Assembly: GCA_030159075.1 (NCBI GenBank)
Contig: BROG01000004.1
Location: forward strand, 2,960,001-3,024,000
Source: Atrina japonica
Lineage: Eukaryota; Mollusca; Bivalvia; Pterioida; Pinnidae
Length of the DNA stretch: 64,000 bases
Direction of reading: 5' to 3'
Below are positions 11,065-20,592 of the stretch, piece after piece. Position 1 is the first letter of the stretch. Each line of letters begins with the position of its first letter. A model generated the notes under the pieces. That model worked only from the letters and a program-made list of their open reading frames with translations, did not search any database and was not told the DNA's origin. Position numbers and translations under genes: made by a program.

Positions 11065-11225
11065 AGGAGATAACTCTTTAGATTCCAGAATGATGAGAAC
11101 TCTTTAGATTCCAGAGTGATGAGAGGGGATAAGTCTGTAGGTTCCAGAGTGACAAGAGGAGATAGCTATGTAGGTTCCAGAGTGACAAGAGGAGATAACC
11201 CTGTACATTCCAGAATGATAAGATC
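11065..11225. repeat. Short minisatellite, ~33-38 bp, about 4 copies
   Basis: Repeats of TTCCAGAGTGACAAGAGGAG followed by ATAACTCTGTAGG variants. Confidence 0.85.
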
Positions 11226-11313
11226 TTTGATTGTTGGATTTTATTGTTGGATTTGTTCACTGTTGTACAGCACATGATAGTGGAATAGTCTAATACTTGT
11301 ATTAAAAAGTCGA

Positions 11314-11560
11314 CGGTTCTCTGTGGCCAAGTGGTTAGAGCATCATGCTTTGTACCATGAAGTCTCTCACTTACGGTCAGCGCAGGTTCAAGCCCCACTG
11401 GACCCTAAGCTGATTTATGTGAGAAAGTTTGCCAGTTTACTTGTTGAAGGCCGTTGGTCTCTTACTGGGTACATTGTAACTGTGATCGCTCCTCCACCAT
11501 AAAAAAATGACCGCCACCATATAATTGAAAAATTGTTGAGTGTGGTATAAAACACTATTC
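11314..11560 (+). mobile_element. SINE family A, full length
   Basis: A box TGGCCAAGTGG, B box GGTTCAAGCCC, then CTAAGCTGATTTATGTGAG, TTTGCCAGTTTACTTG, GGTACATTGTAACTG, and end ATTGAAAAATTGTTGAGTG. The head resembles a type II (Ser/Leu) tRNA without conserving its fold. Confidence 0.9.
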
Positions 11561-12117
11561 AAAATTTTAAAAATTCAAAAAAAAATTCGAAAGTTTGAAT
11601 TAGAAACCTCTGACCTGTGCGACACTACCATCATATCACCGTGAGAAGTTGAATTTTACAGAATAATTTTATTTCATATCCAGAAAGCTGAACGCAGATG
11701 ATGTTATCTGAAAATCACAAATACAGTGCAAATGCATGTAGAATGATTTAACTAGATGTATATCTTACACTTATGGAAACTCATTTCATAATCTCAAATT
11801 CTTGTAATGTATAACTTAATTAGAAAAAACATAAAACTTGGCAACAAATCTTGTTTTAAATTAAGTAATGTAAGTATGAACTTGAAGAGCAAAAATTTTC
11901 CAAAATGAACACTTGAACTATAGACTTATTGGTATATAATTTTTATAATGGTAAGTGAAATATGAAATATACGTCAATAAATGTAAGTGATCTGAACTAC
12001 ACAATGTACATTACAGATAAACCATGGCTTCTATCTCTTGTTCAACGTACATGTAGCACATCAAATGTGTGTTTAACTTACAAGTGATTATGAGTTATAT
12101 TTATAGAAATAAAATTT
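11561..12117. other. No gene recognised
   Basis: AT-rich spacer before the large array. Confidence 0.4.
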
Positions 12118-13046
12118 TCCTGGGTGTTATTATTTCACTGGGTATTAAGTTTTATCGGAATTCAAGATTTACTGGGTTTTAAGATTTCTTGGTGTCATTT
12201 ACTGCATGTTTAAGATTTCCTAGGTGCCGTTTCTTTGTGTTTAAGATTTTCTGGGTGTAAAGATTTCCTGGATGTTGTTTACTGTGTGTTTAAGATTTAC
12301 TGGGTTTTAAGACTTCTTGGTGTCATTTACTGCATGTTTAAGATTTCCTAGGTGCCGTTTCTTTGTGTTTAAGATTCCCGGGTGTAAAGATTTCCTGGAT
12401 GTTGTTTACTGTGTGTTTAAGATTTACTGGGTTTTAAGACTTCTTGACTTTACTGCATGTTTAAGATTTCCTAGGTGCCGTTTCTTTGTGTTAAAGATTT
12501 TCTGGGTGTTAAGATTTCCTGGATGTTGTTTACTGTGTGTTTAAGATTTCCTGGGTTTTAAGATTTCCTTGATGTTGTTTACTGTGTGTTTAAGATTTCC
12601 TCTGTGTGCCGTTTCCTTTGTGTGTTAAAGATTTTCTGGGTGTTAAGATTTCCTGGATTTCCTGGTGTGTTTAAGATTTCTTTGTGTTTAAGATTTCCTT
12701 GGTGTAAAGATTTACTGGGTTTAAGATTTCCTCTGTGTTAAGATTTCCTGGATGTTGTTAACTGTGTGTTTAAGATTTCCTGGGTGTCGTTTCTTTGTGT
12801 TTAAGATTTCCTTGGTGTAAAGATTTACTGGGCATAATTAACTGTGTTAAGAATAGTGTTAAGACTTACTGCTTGTAATTGTCATTTACTGTGTGTTTAA
12901 AATTTCCTGGGTGTTAAGATTTACTGGATGTTGTTTACTGTGTGTTTAAGATTTCATGGGTGTTCAGTTTCTTGGGTGTTAAAATTTCCTGGGTGTTGTT
13001 TACTGCATGTTTAAGATTTCATGGGTGTCATTTACTGTGTGTTTAA
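12118..13046. repeat. 16/32-bp minisatellite, left part
   Basis: Units of TTTAAGATTTCCTGGGTGTT plus GTTTACTGTGTG (32 bp) mixed with half-units of about 16 bp and compound variants carrying GTGCCGTTTCTTTGTG. It continues at 13627 beyond a 576-bp insertion. Confidence 0.95.
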
Positions 13047-13622
13047 AGGGGAATTAGCTGTTTTTTTTCCCAAAAAAGAATATCCTTTTTTTAAAATACT
13101 TATGGCACTTTTTCACTTGCAGTTGAAACAATCAGCCTTACTATTTGTAAATTAATACAATGTACCACACTGAACCTAACCTTATTTTCACAAAATATAT
13201 AGGAACATAAAATTGTTTACACCTGTGTATAGGATATAGGATTGTTTACACCTGTGTATAGGATATAAGATTGTTTACACCTGTGTATAGGATATAGGAT
13301 TGTTTACACCTGTGTATAGGATATAAGATTGTTTACACCTGTGTATAGGATATAAGATTGTTATTGACACCTGTAGTTAAAGTAGGATATAGGATTGTTT
13401 ACACCTGTTTAATGGATTATAAGATTGTTTATTTGCTGTGTATAGGATATAGGATTGTTTACAGGCCTGTGTATAGGACTAAAGATTGTTTACACCTGTG
13501 TATAGGATATAGGATTGTTTACACCTGTGTATAGCTCTTATTCGTTATTGATATCAAGTACAAGTAGTTAAAGTAGAAAAAAATCAAAATAATTTTTTTA
13601 GGTAAACCCAGCTAATGCCCCT
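13047..13622. mobile_element. 576-bp TTAA-flanked element inside the array
   Basis: Ends AGGGGAATTAGCTG and CAGCTAATGCCCCT are a 14-bp terminal inverted repeat with one mismatch. TTAA lies outside at 13043-13046 and 13623-13626. The intact target GTGTGTTTAAGATTTCCTGG occurs in neighbouring array units. TTAA duplication is typical of the piggyBac superfamily, though the terminal bases are not the classic CCCT. It has no transposase frame and more than half of it is its own minisatellite. Confidence 0.9.
13198..13535. repeat. 31-bp minisatellite within the TTAA element
   Basis: About 11 copies of TATAGGATTGTTTACACCTG plus TGTATAGGATA. Several copies are disturbed (TTATTGACACCTGTAG, TTTATTTGCTGTG). 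Confidence 0.95.
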
Positions 13623-13626
13623 TTAA

Positions 13627-14466
13627 GATTTCCTGGGTGTTTGATTGCTGCCTGTTTAAGATTTCCTAGGTGTTGTTTAAGGCATGTTAAAGACTAACTG
13701 GGTGTCGTTTACTGCCTGTTTAAGATTTCCTGGGTGTTGATTACTGCCTGTTTAAGATTTCCTGGGTGTTGTTTACTGCCTGTTTAAGATTTCCTGGGTG
13801 TTGATTACTGCCTATTTAAGATTTCCTGGGTGTTGTTTACTGCCTGTTTAAGATTTCCTGGGTGTTGTTTACTGCCTATTTAAGATTTCCTGGGTGTTGT
13901 TTACTGCCTATTTAAGATTTCCTGGGTGTTGTTTACTGCCTGTTTAAGATTATCTGGGTGTTAAAATTTATGGGTATTGAAATTGAGTATTAAAATTTAC
14001 TTGATTTTTAGATTACTAGGTATTGCAATTCACTGAGTGTTTTTATTTCCCGGTTGTTACAATTCACTGAATGTTAAGATTTCTTATGAGTTAAGATTCA
14101 CTGGATGTAAAATTATTCTGGGTGTCAAGATTTACTGGGTGTTGAGATTTACTTGGTGTAGCTTTACTGGGAGTAGATTTACTGGGTGTCAGGATTTACT
14201 GAGTGTCAGTATTTACTGGGTTTCAAGATTACTGGGTATCAAGACTTATTGGGTGTCTTACTGTTGTCAAGATTTACTGGGAGTAGATTTACTAGGTGTC
14301 AGTATCTAATGGGTGTAGATGTGTGTAATGGGTGTCAATATTTAATGGGTGTAGATTTACTGGGTATTAATATTTACTGGTTGTTCAGATTTACTGGGTA
14401 TTAAATGTACTGGGTGTGTAAATCTATTAGGTGTTTAAAATTTCCTTAGTTTTAAGATTTAATGGG
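13627..14466. repeat. 16/32-bp minisatellite, right part
   Basis: Regular 32-bp units with GTTTACTGCCTG to about 13950, then shorter 16-17-bp units based on GATTTACTGGGTGTCA to 14466. The half-unit periodicity suggests the 32-bp unit arose from two diverged 16-mers. Confidence 0.95.
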
Positions 14467-14655
14467 TACTGTATCGGAGGTTGTAGCTATGAGAGGGATT
14501 ATTATAAACGGTATGACATATTAACCTCCTGTATCAGAGGTTGTACTTAGGGGAGAGGCTAATATTACTGGGATGACCTGTCAATCTCCCTTATTAGGGA
14601 TGATGTAGTCAGGGGGATGTGACTAAGATAACTGGCATGACCCCTGTCGACCTCT
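14467..14655. repeat. ~60-bp tandem repeat, 3 copies
   Basis: Three diverged copies of TGTATCAGAGGTTGTA, AGGGGAGAGGCTAATATTAC and TGACCTGTCAATCTCC. Confidence 0.8.
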
Positions 14656-15502
14656 TGTTACATACAATATCAGTTATTTACTCACAAATTTCTACAATTA
14701 TCAAATGTGCAGGATGCGGACTTCAATTTGGATTGATTGTAACAGTTTTCTAATATTTTCTTGGATAGATTAACTGTATAATAATAACCTAGGCAGATGT
14801 ATTGTTTGGCCCATTTCATCTTACCATATCATTTCTTGTATTATAGAAACAATACATCTACATTACACATATTAACACATATATAGTACAACGCTTGAAC
14901 CATATGCTAATGAAATCAATTCATCTTTAGACACTCGCCACCGTATGATGCAACTACATGCAATATGTCGATTTTTTCAGTTTTGACATTTTCCGCTGTA
15001 ATGCTAAAATTTTCTTTCTACTCCAATTCAGCACTTTCTACAGATTTGAACATAAATCATAAGCCATTCGAATCCAACTGGCACAGGCAGGAAAAACTAT
15101 ACACAGAATTGAATTATGATCTCCACAAATCAATTTTTTAATTCATTTTATTAATATCCAGAAAATGCAACACTCTGGGGCTATACTGTAAATCATAGCA
15201 TGTGTTCACCAAACATATGGCAGAAAGTAAACATACTTTGTATTGATTCCCTTTGCTATTGCTTTAATCATTTACTTGCAATTATCCATAGATTGAGCAC
15301 AAATTTCAGCCTTTAACAGGCCTTCACTGATGTTTGTGGGTTGTGAGGGTTTGATGAAGGTGGAGAGGATATATTTATGACAAAGTTAAATGTGAAATGT
15401 GTGTGATTAAGATTTAACTGCAGACAGGATGTAAAGAGCAGAGGAAGGCTATGTGTGTTTTCTCTGTTAATAGTAAGAAGATCATTTGTATGTGTGTGTG
15501 TA
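14656..15502. other. Unique-looking sequence
   Basis: No array or element recognised. A minus-strand 77-codon frame (15313-15546) looks like chance. Confidence 0.4.
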
Positions 15503-15557
15503 GGAATTACAGAGGTCAACACAGACTGATTTATCTGAACTAACAACAGTGTTCCAA
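15503..15557 (+). other. Possible small coding exon, unknown protein
   Basis: A TG-rich tract ending GTGTGTGTGTAG is followed by 55 bp and a near-consensus donor, CCAAG|GTAAGT. Only the first frame is open and reads ELQRSTQTDLSELTTVFQ plus one base (phase 1). The other two frames stop. The acceptor is G-rich and only moderate. I recognise no family, and an open frame of 18 codons can arise by chance; the donor is the best evidence. Confidence 0.25.
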
Positions 15558-15662
15558 GGTAAGTTTATGAATGAATGGCTAGGTACATAATGTACATATG
15601 TATAGTACTATGTGGATATGAATATTGACTAAAAAATATTTCCATACTGGACTTTTTGTTTC

Positions 15663-15765
15663 AGTTATACTGTGATGGTCAGCAATTTATGGCAGAAGAT
15701 AAAGTCTAGTTACAATTGACCCATGTAAAGACCACTGGCCACCCACTTGCAAACTTAAAAACTTC
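15663..15765 (-). mobile_element. SINE family A, decayed fragment
   Basis: TTTCAGTTATACTGTGATGG, TTACAATTGACCCATG and CCACTGGCCACC match the 3' half of family A on the minus strand with many changes. Confidence 0.55.
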
Positions 15766-15771
15766 CTCCTG

Positions 15772-15873
<102 letters not shown>

Positions 15874-16020
15874 TATTTTATGCGTTTTTTGTTAAAGTTA
15901 CATTTTGTACTATACACTTTTTAACTTGTTTGCCAGTATGACAAATTTCTGAATTATGGGACATTTAACAGTGCTTGTCAACTTCATGATAATATAGACA
16001 GACATATTTTTATTCTAAAT

Positions 16021-16393
16021 AAATGTATTAAGTGTACATGTTCTACCAAGTTGAAGTTGAGCCGGCCTGGCTCAGTCAGTAGTGCACTCAACTCTTGATA
16101 GTGAGGTAGTGGGTTAAAGTCTGGCTGGCAGCAGGTCAGTTTCCTGTCTTTTGGACTGAGACAGTAAAAACAGAGGTCCCGTGTCACAGAAGGTGTCAGC
16201 ACGTTAAAGAACGCTCATTGCTTAATGGCCATAAGTGCCAAGTATAGGCCACAATTTGTAGCCCTTCACCGGCATTTGGTGACGTCTCCATATGAGTGAA
16301 AGATTCTTGAGTGGGACGTTAAACAACAATAAACAAACAAACAAACATATATAAGTGTATTAAGTGTACATGTACTACCAAGCTGAAATTTGA
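16021..16393 (+). mobile_element. SINE family B, full length, with long flanking repeats
   Basis: The element (16061-16350) has A box TGGCTCAGTCAG, a decayed B box (GGTTAAAGTC), the family body (GGTCCCGTGTCACAGAAGG, GGCATTTGGTGACGTCTCC) and an AAACAA-rich tail. It is flanked by imperfect direct repeats of about 40 bp (16021-16060 and 16353-16393, sharing GTATTAAGTGTACATGT and CTACCAAG). That is longer than usual for a target duplication. Confidence 0.9.
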
Positions 16394-16537
16394 TCATCTT
16401 GGATAAATGATATTTTTGTTTTTCTTTATTTGACAGAATACATTATTTACCAATAAAAAAGATAAAATTGAAACTCTAATAAGTTGTAATTGATAAAAAA
16501 ATTAATTTTGAAGTCAAGCACAGAAAGTATTACAACC

Positions 16538-16624
16538 TTAACTCATTAACCCCTGAAAAATGAACTCTTCTGTACATCAATGATTTAGGCCAGTCCAAAT
16601 GTATCTTTAGGGGTGAATGAGTTC
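16538..16624 (+). mobile_element. M2 MITE with partial tandem duplication beside it
   Basis: TTAACTCATTAACCCC, core CAGTCCAAATGTATCTTTAG, end GGGGTGAATGAGTT. Its right end is repeated about 60 bp on: GGGGTGAATGAGTT with the adjoining TTGGAACTTCCTCAATTACA recurs at 16640-16725. Confidence 0.75.
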
Positions 16625-16739
16625 AGTTTTTTTGTTTTTTGGAACTTCCTCAATTACAAGAACTCTAGGGGTGAATGAGTTACGGTTTTGTTTTTTAGAA
16701 CTTCCTCAATCACAAGAACTCTATGATATGTTAATAGTA

Positions 16740-17669
16740 ATGCCTTCCAAAATACTCAATTTAGAGACAGAATTAAATTTTGTTGATGTGTGAGTGAATG
16801 GTGCTGGTGGTGTGCCTGTTTATGAATTCTTCTCTCTGTCTATCTATGTGTCTGTCTGTCTATCTGTCTGTCACTGTGTCTGACAAGTCAGAAGCTGCAC
16901 TCCTTACAATAACATACTTTGTCTCCACCTTGTCATGTCTTTACTTCTCTTGTTTACTGAGGGTGAAACCTAGAATGGCTCTTCACACACTTCACAAACA
17001 TTCGGCATTCCGACATTTGATTTAGTTTGACATATATTCCACTGCTACAAATTGTCAAGGTTAAAAACCTGCATATTTACTCATTACTAATATACAAGTT
17101 TCACATTCTGAGGCAGCATATGCTTTCAAGCATGTGAAAGAATCTGACTTATCATACTTTTTCTATCAACGAGCTCCCACCAGGAGTGAGAACACTCATC
17201 TGTATATTACCTCACAATGAATAACTCTCCGGTTTCTGAATGGCATGTATACTGTACCATTATGCATACTACCAAGTAATAGAAGAACCTGATATTATAG
17301 CAAGACTTATGGGTTATATCCATTTGTATTAATGGCTTGGAATTTGTCCGCAGACATATTGACCTATGTAATGGTGTTAGTATGTAGTGGTGAAGTGTTA
17401 GTGTGTAGTGGTGAAATATGTGGTGTTGATAATGTTTACAAACAAAGTAACACATTTACTAATACATATATATATCTTGCAGTTGTACTCTTCTGTTTGA
17501 AAGAACAAGTTGTTAAAACTGGTGGTTTTGGCTCTAATGTTGTTATATTAATCCCTGCACAAACATACCTTTACACATACATACAAAGACAGTACAACAC
17601 ATGGACACATACAAAATGAATTGTTTTAGCACTGTTTTTAATGGAGATTTCACCAGTGGTGGGTGATGT
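16740..17669. other. No gene recognised
   Basis: AT-rich, with short CTGT repeats at 16833-16880 and a doubled GTGTAGTGGTGAA motif at 17383-17415. Confidence 0.4.
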
Positions 17670-17759
17670 TTAACTCATTCATTCCTAAAGACACATTTGG
17701 ACTGGTCTATGTCATTGATTATAGAAAAGTCCATTGTTTTTTAGGGGTTGATTAGTTAA
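17670..17759 (-). mobile_element. M2 palindromic MITE
   Basis: TTAACTCATTCATTCCTAAA, ACACATTTGGACTGGTCTAT, end AGGGGTTGATTAGTTAA. It abuts copy 2 of the dispersed repeat. Confidence 0.8.
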
Positions 17760-18165
17760 AACAATTTAAGCTGTAATATGGACCATTGCTTTGTGGATAC
17801 ATGGGACTTTGGTTTTAAATGTGTCGTCTTGAAGACTTGGTTGATTATTATTTCATATGTTCAGTGCTTAATGCATAGGAGGAAAGACTTCTTATTGGAC
17901 CCCCACTAAAATATAACCCAAAACATAAAAATGTGGAGAAAATTGATTAAAAAGTGCAAATTTATTTTAGAGTTTCTTGAATTGTTTCATAACCAGAAGT
18001 TAATTAATTGAAGTAAAAGTATTTTTTCATGTTTTAGATAATATTTAAGTTTGGGTACAAAAGTAAGTCTTACCACATAGGAACAGTTATTAGCTATTTC
18101 AGAAAGTCTTAGGTAGTGCACCCAATATTAAATCTTTGGCCTTTCCTTACTAGAAATGTAATGTA
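17756..18165 (+). repeat. Dispersed ~400-bp repeat, copy 2 (uninterrupted)
   Basis: Matches 5920-6518 over its length, including CTTTGTGGATACATGGGACT, CCACATAGGAACAGTTATTA and GGTAGTGCACCCA, but lacks the 191-bp insert. It provides the pre-insertion sequence for that element. Confidence 0.85.
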
Positions 18166-18345
18166 CAGTAAAACCTATTTTAGTGACCACCTATCTGTGA
18201 AGACCACCTGGTCACAAAGAACATTTTTTGTTGTCCCCAAAAGTACCATTTGTGTCTATAAATCAACCTCTGTATAAAGATCACCTCCCTATAAAGACCA
18301 GTTTTCTTGTGTCCCTAAGCGGGTCGTTATATGCAAGTTTGACTG
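18166..18345 (+). mobile_element. M1 MITE, 180 bp
   Basis: TA|CAGTAAAACCTATTTTAGTG to ATATGCAAGTTTGACTG|TA, intact ends with TA on both sides. Confidence 0.9.
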
Positions 18346-18393
18346 TAACTAACAAGTCACTGAGACATGCTTATACACAACCATGGTCATATA

Positions 18394-18595
18394 CAGTAAG
18401 AACAGGTGTTTGTATGAAATCCAATAAAATAGTCTATCAAGGTCACTCAAGGGAACAGGCAAAAGTAGCCATTGTAGACTGGTGGCCTCTATAAAGAGGT
18501 TTATTCATTATAAAAAAAAGTTAACAAAGGTTATGTTTGAATGACCTTTATAGGCAGGTGTCCTTTATACAGAGGTGGCATTGAATGCAAGACTG
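18394..18595 (-). mobile_element. M1-related MITE, diverged
   Basis: TA|CAGTAAGAACAGGTG at the left, GAATGCAAGACTG|TA at the right. Internal CTCAAGGGAACAGGCAAAAG and CCTTTATAGGCAGGTG match the 10522 copy. Confidence 0.65.
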
Positions 18596-19131
18596 TAGTG
18601 TTACACAATACAATTGGTATAAAACTCTTTACATTTATTATTTTGATATTTGACTAGTCAGCACAGCATATGTACTTTACAATATATCATGATTATTTTT
18701 CTATATTTCTGCCTTAAAATCATTTTTTTCCAGTCTATTATTTTGTCAGCTTACAGCCATTTCAGGGAATGTAAAAGTTAATTTTCTGGTGAATGAAGCT
18801 TCTAATGACTATAAAATGCTAAAATGCCCAAGAGTTTTAATGCCTAAACCATCAAATAAATGCTGTCACCCCAGTGTCTCCACAGTGGGTTGTCTTAGTA
18901 ATGGATCTCCACAAGGGGTCATCTTAGTAATGGATGTGGACAGATTTAACAAGGCTCACAGAGTGAGAGGGTTATTTGTACCAGTTCAAGTAAGTCCACA
19001 GGTTTAAGTCGTACTGTCTACAGAGCAGCCAGCTATACATCATTTTAATCCATTTTAAGTCCTACTGTTACAAAATGATAGCTAAATCTTGGCCTGATAT
19101 GAGTACTAAGATTGCTTATCCCAACAAATTA
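18596..19131. other. No gene recognised
   Basis: A 72-codon frame (18789-19007) spans a donor-like TTCAA|GTAAGTCC at 18989. It contains a doubled TCTTAGTAATGGAT motif and has no recognisable protein, so no exon is called. Confidence 0.35.
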
Positions 19132-19317
19132 CAGTAAAACCTTGTTATACTGCCACCATTTGTCCAGCCCAATTTTGGCATTATAAAGGGGTTAGGCGAT
19201 AGGATGGGGAAACTTTAAATGAAATTATAGGGAAAATTGGGAAAGTGGACCTAAAGAAATTAAGGCATAAAGCGAGGTGGCAAATAAAATGAGGGTCATT
19301 ATAAAAATATTTTACTG
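19132..19317 (+). mobile_element. M1-related MITE, distinct interior
   Basis: TA|CAGTAAAACCTTGTTATACT to TTATAAAAATATTTTACTG|TA. The ends fit M1, but the interior (GGCATTATAAAGGGGTTAGG) does not, suggesting a separate family sharing terminal sequence. Confidence 0.8.
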
Positions 19318-19382
19318 TATTTTATTACAACAAAATCTGTTACACACACCTTTGTATTCAAGTATTCCAGTGATCATGTGAT

Positions 19383-19472
19383 TTAACTCATTCACCCCTA
19401 GAGACACATTTGGACTGGTCTAATTCATTGATTTTCAGCAGAGTTCATTGTTTTCAGGGGTTGATGAGTTAA
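19383..19472 (-). mobile_element. M2 palindromic MITE
   Basis: TTAACTCATTCACCCCTAGA to TCAGGGGTTGATGAGTTAA, one of the best-preserved copies. Confidence 0.85.
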
Positions 19473-19491
19473 TATACAAATGTAAGCTATG

Positions 19492-19650
19492 CAGGATCAA
19501 GCCCCACTAGATCCTAAGCTAATTGTATGTGGAATTTTGCCAATTTACCGAGGAAGGTTTGTGGTTCTCCCAGGTACATTGTAATCAGATTTGAGTTTCT
19601 CCTAAACCATATGACTGGAAAAAAAATGTTAGAATGTGACATAAAACTTG
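19492..19650 (+). mobile_element. SINE family A, 5'-truncated
   Basis: Starts in the B box region (GGATCAAGCCCCACT), then CCTAAGCTAATTGTATGTG, TTGCCAATTTACCGAGGAAG and GGTACATTGTAATCAG. Confidence 0.75.
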
Positions 19651-19713
19651 AGTACAGAAACAAGCATCTAAAACATTATACATGTGGTGTCCTACATGCT
19701 TATATGAATTTGA

Positions 19714-19900
19714 ATGTTGTTTTACACCACACTCAACAATTTTTCAGTCATATGGTGGCAGCCAGTTTTTAGTGGCAAAATAGAAAACCTGATTACAATG
19801 GACCTGAGAAGACACCACTGACCCTCCACAAGTAAAACTGGCAAATTTTCTCACAAAATCAGCTTAGATTCCAGTTGGACTTTAACCTGCCCTGAGTAGA
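19714..19900 (-). mobile_element. SINE family A, head missing
   Basis: ACACCACACTCAACAATTTTTC, TATGGTGGCAGCCAGTTTTT, CAAATTTTCTCACAAAATCA and AGCTTAG on the minus strand. The tRNA-like part is not recognisable. Confidence 0.8.
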
Positions 19901-19918
19901 GGTGACAATCTTCATGGG

Positions 19919-20005
19919 TTAACTTATTCCCCCCTAAAGACACATTTGGACTGGTCTAAGTCATTGATTTATAGAGTCCATTGTTTTCCAGGGGTTGTTG
20001 AGTTA
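19919..20005 (-). mobile_element. M2 palindromic MITE
   Basis: TTAACTTATTCCCCCCTAAA, CACATTTGGACTGGTCTAAG, end AGGGGTTGTTGAGTTA. Confidence 0.8.
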
Positions 20006-20091
20006 GTGTGATATTCTGACCATTTAGCCTCATAGTCTCTGCTAATATGAAAGTGGTAGCTAAAATCATAATGGTAATATTTCTGAAAAGG

Positions 20092-20117
20092 ATATATATA
20101 TATATATATATATATTT
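20092..20117. repeat. (TA)n microsatellite
   Basis: Pure TA tract. Confidence 0.95.
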
Positions 20118-20407
20118 GAACAAGTGATAATACATGCATAATTAACTGTAGCAGCAATACAGAAGCATAAATAATTGAGATTGTGATAAGAACTAAAACG
20201 CCATCATGTAAATCATGGAACTCAACAGAGGAAATGGACATACTGTGTTTAATTAGAGATTGAGTGGAACTAATGATCTTATATAGTTTAATCATTAAAG
20301 CTGTAGATCCATGCAGATCTTTAATTGGTCATAAGAATGGTATCCTCTATTACACAGTGTATATGTAAATGTAGATATTTATAGGAAAGACATTGTACTA
20401 GTTGTAA

Positions 20408-20592
<185 letters not shown>

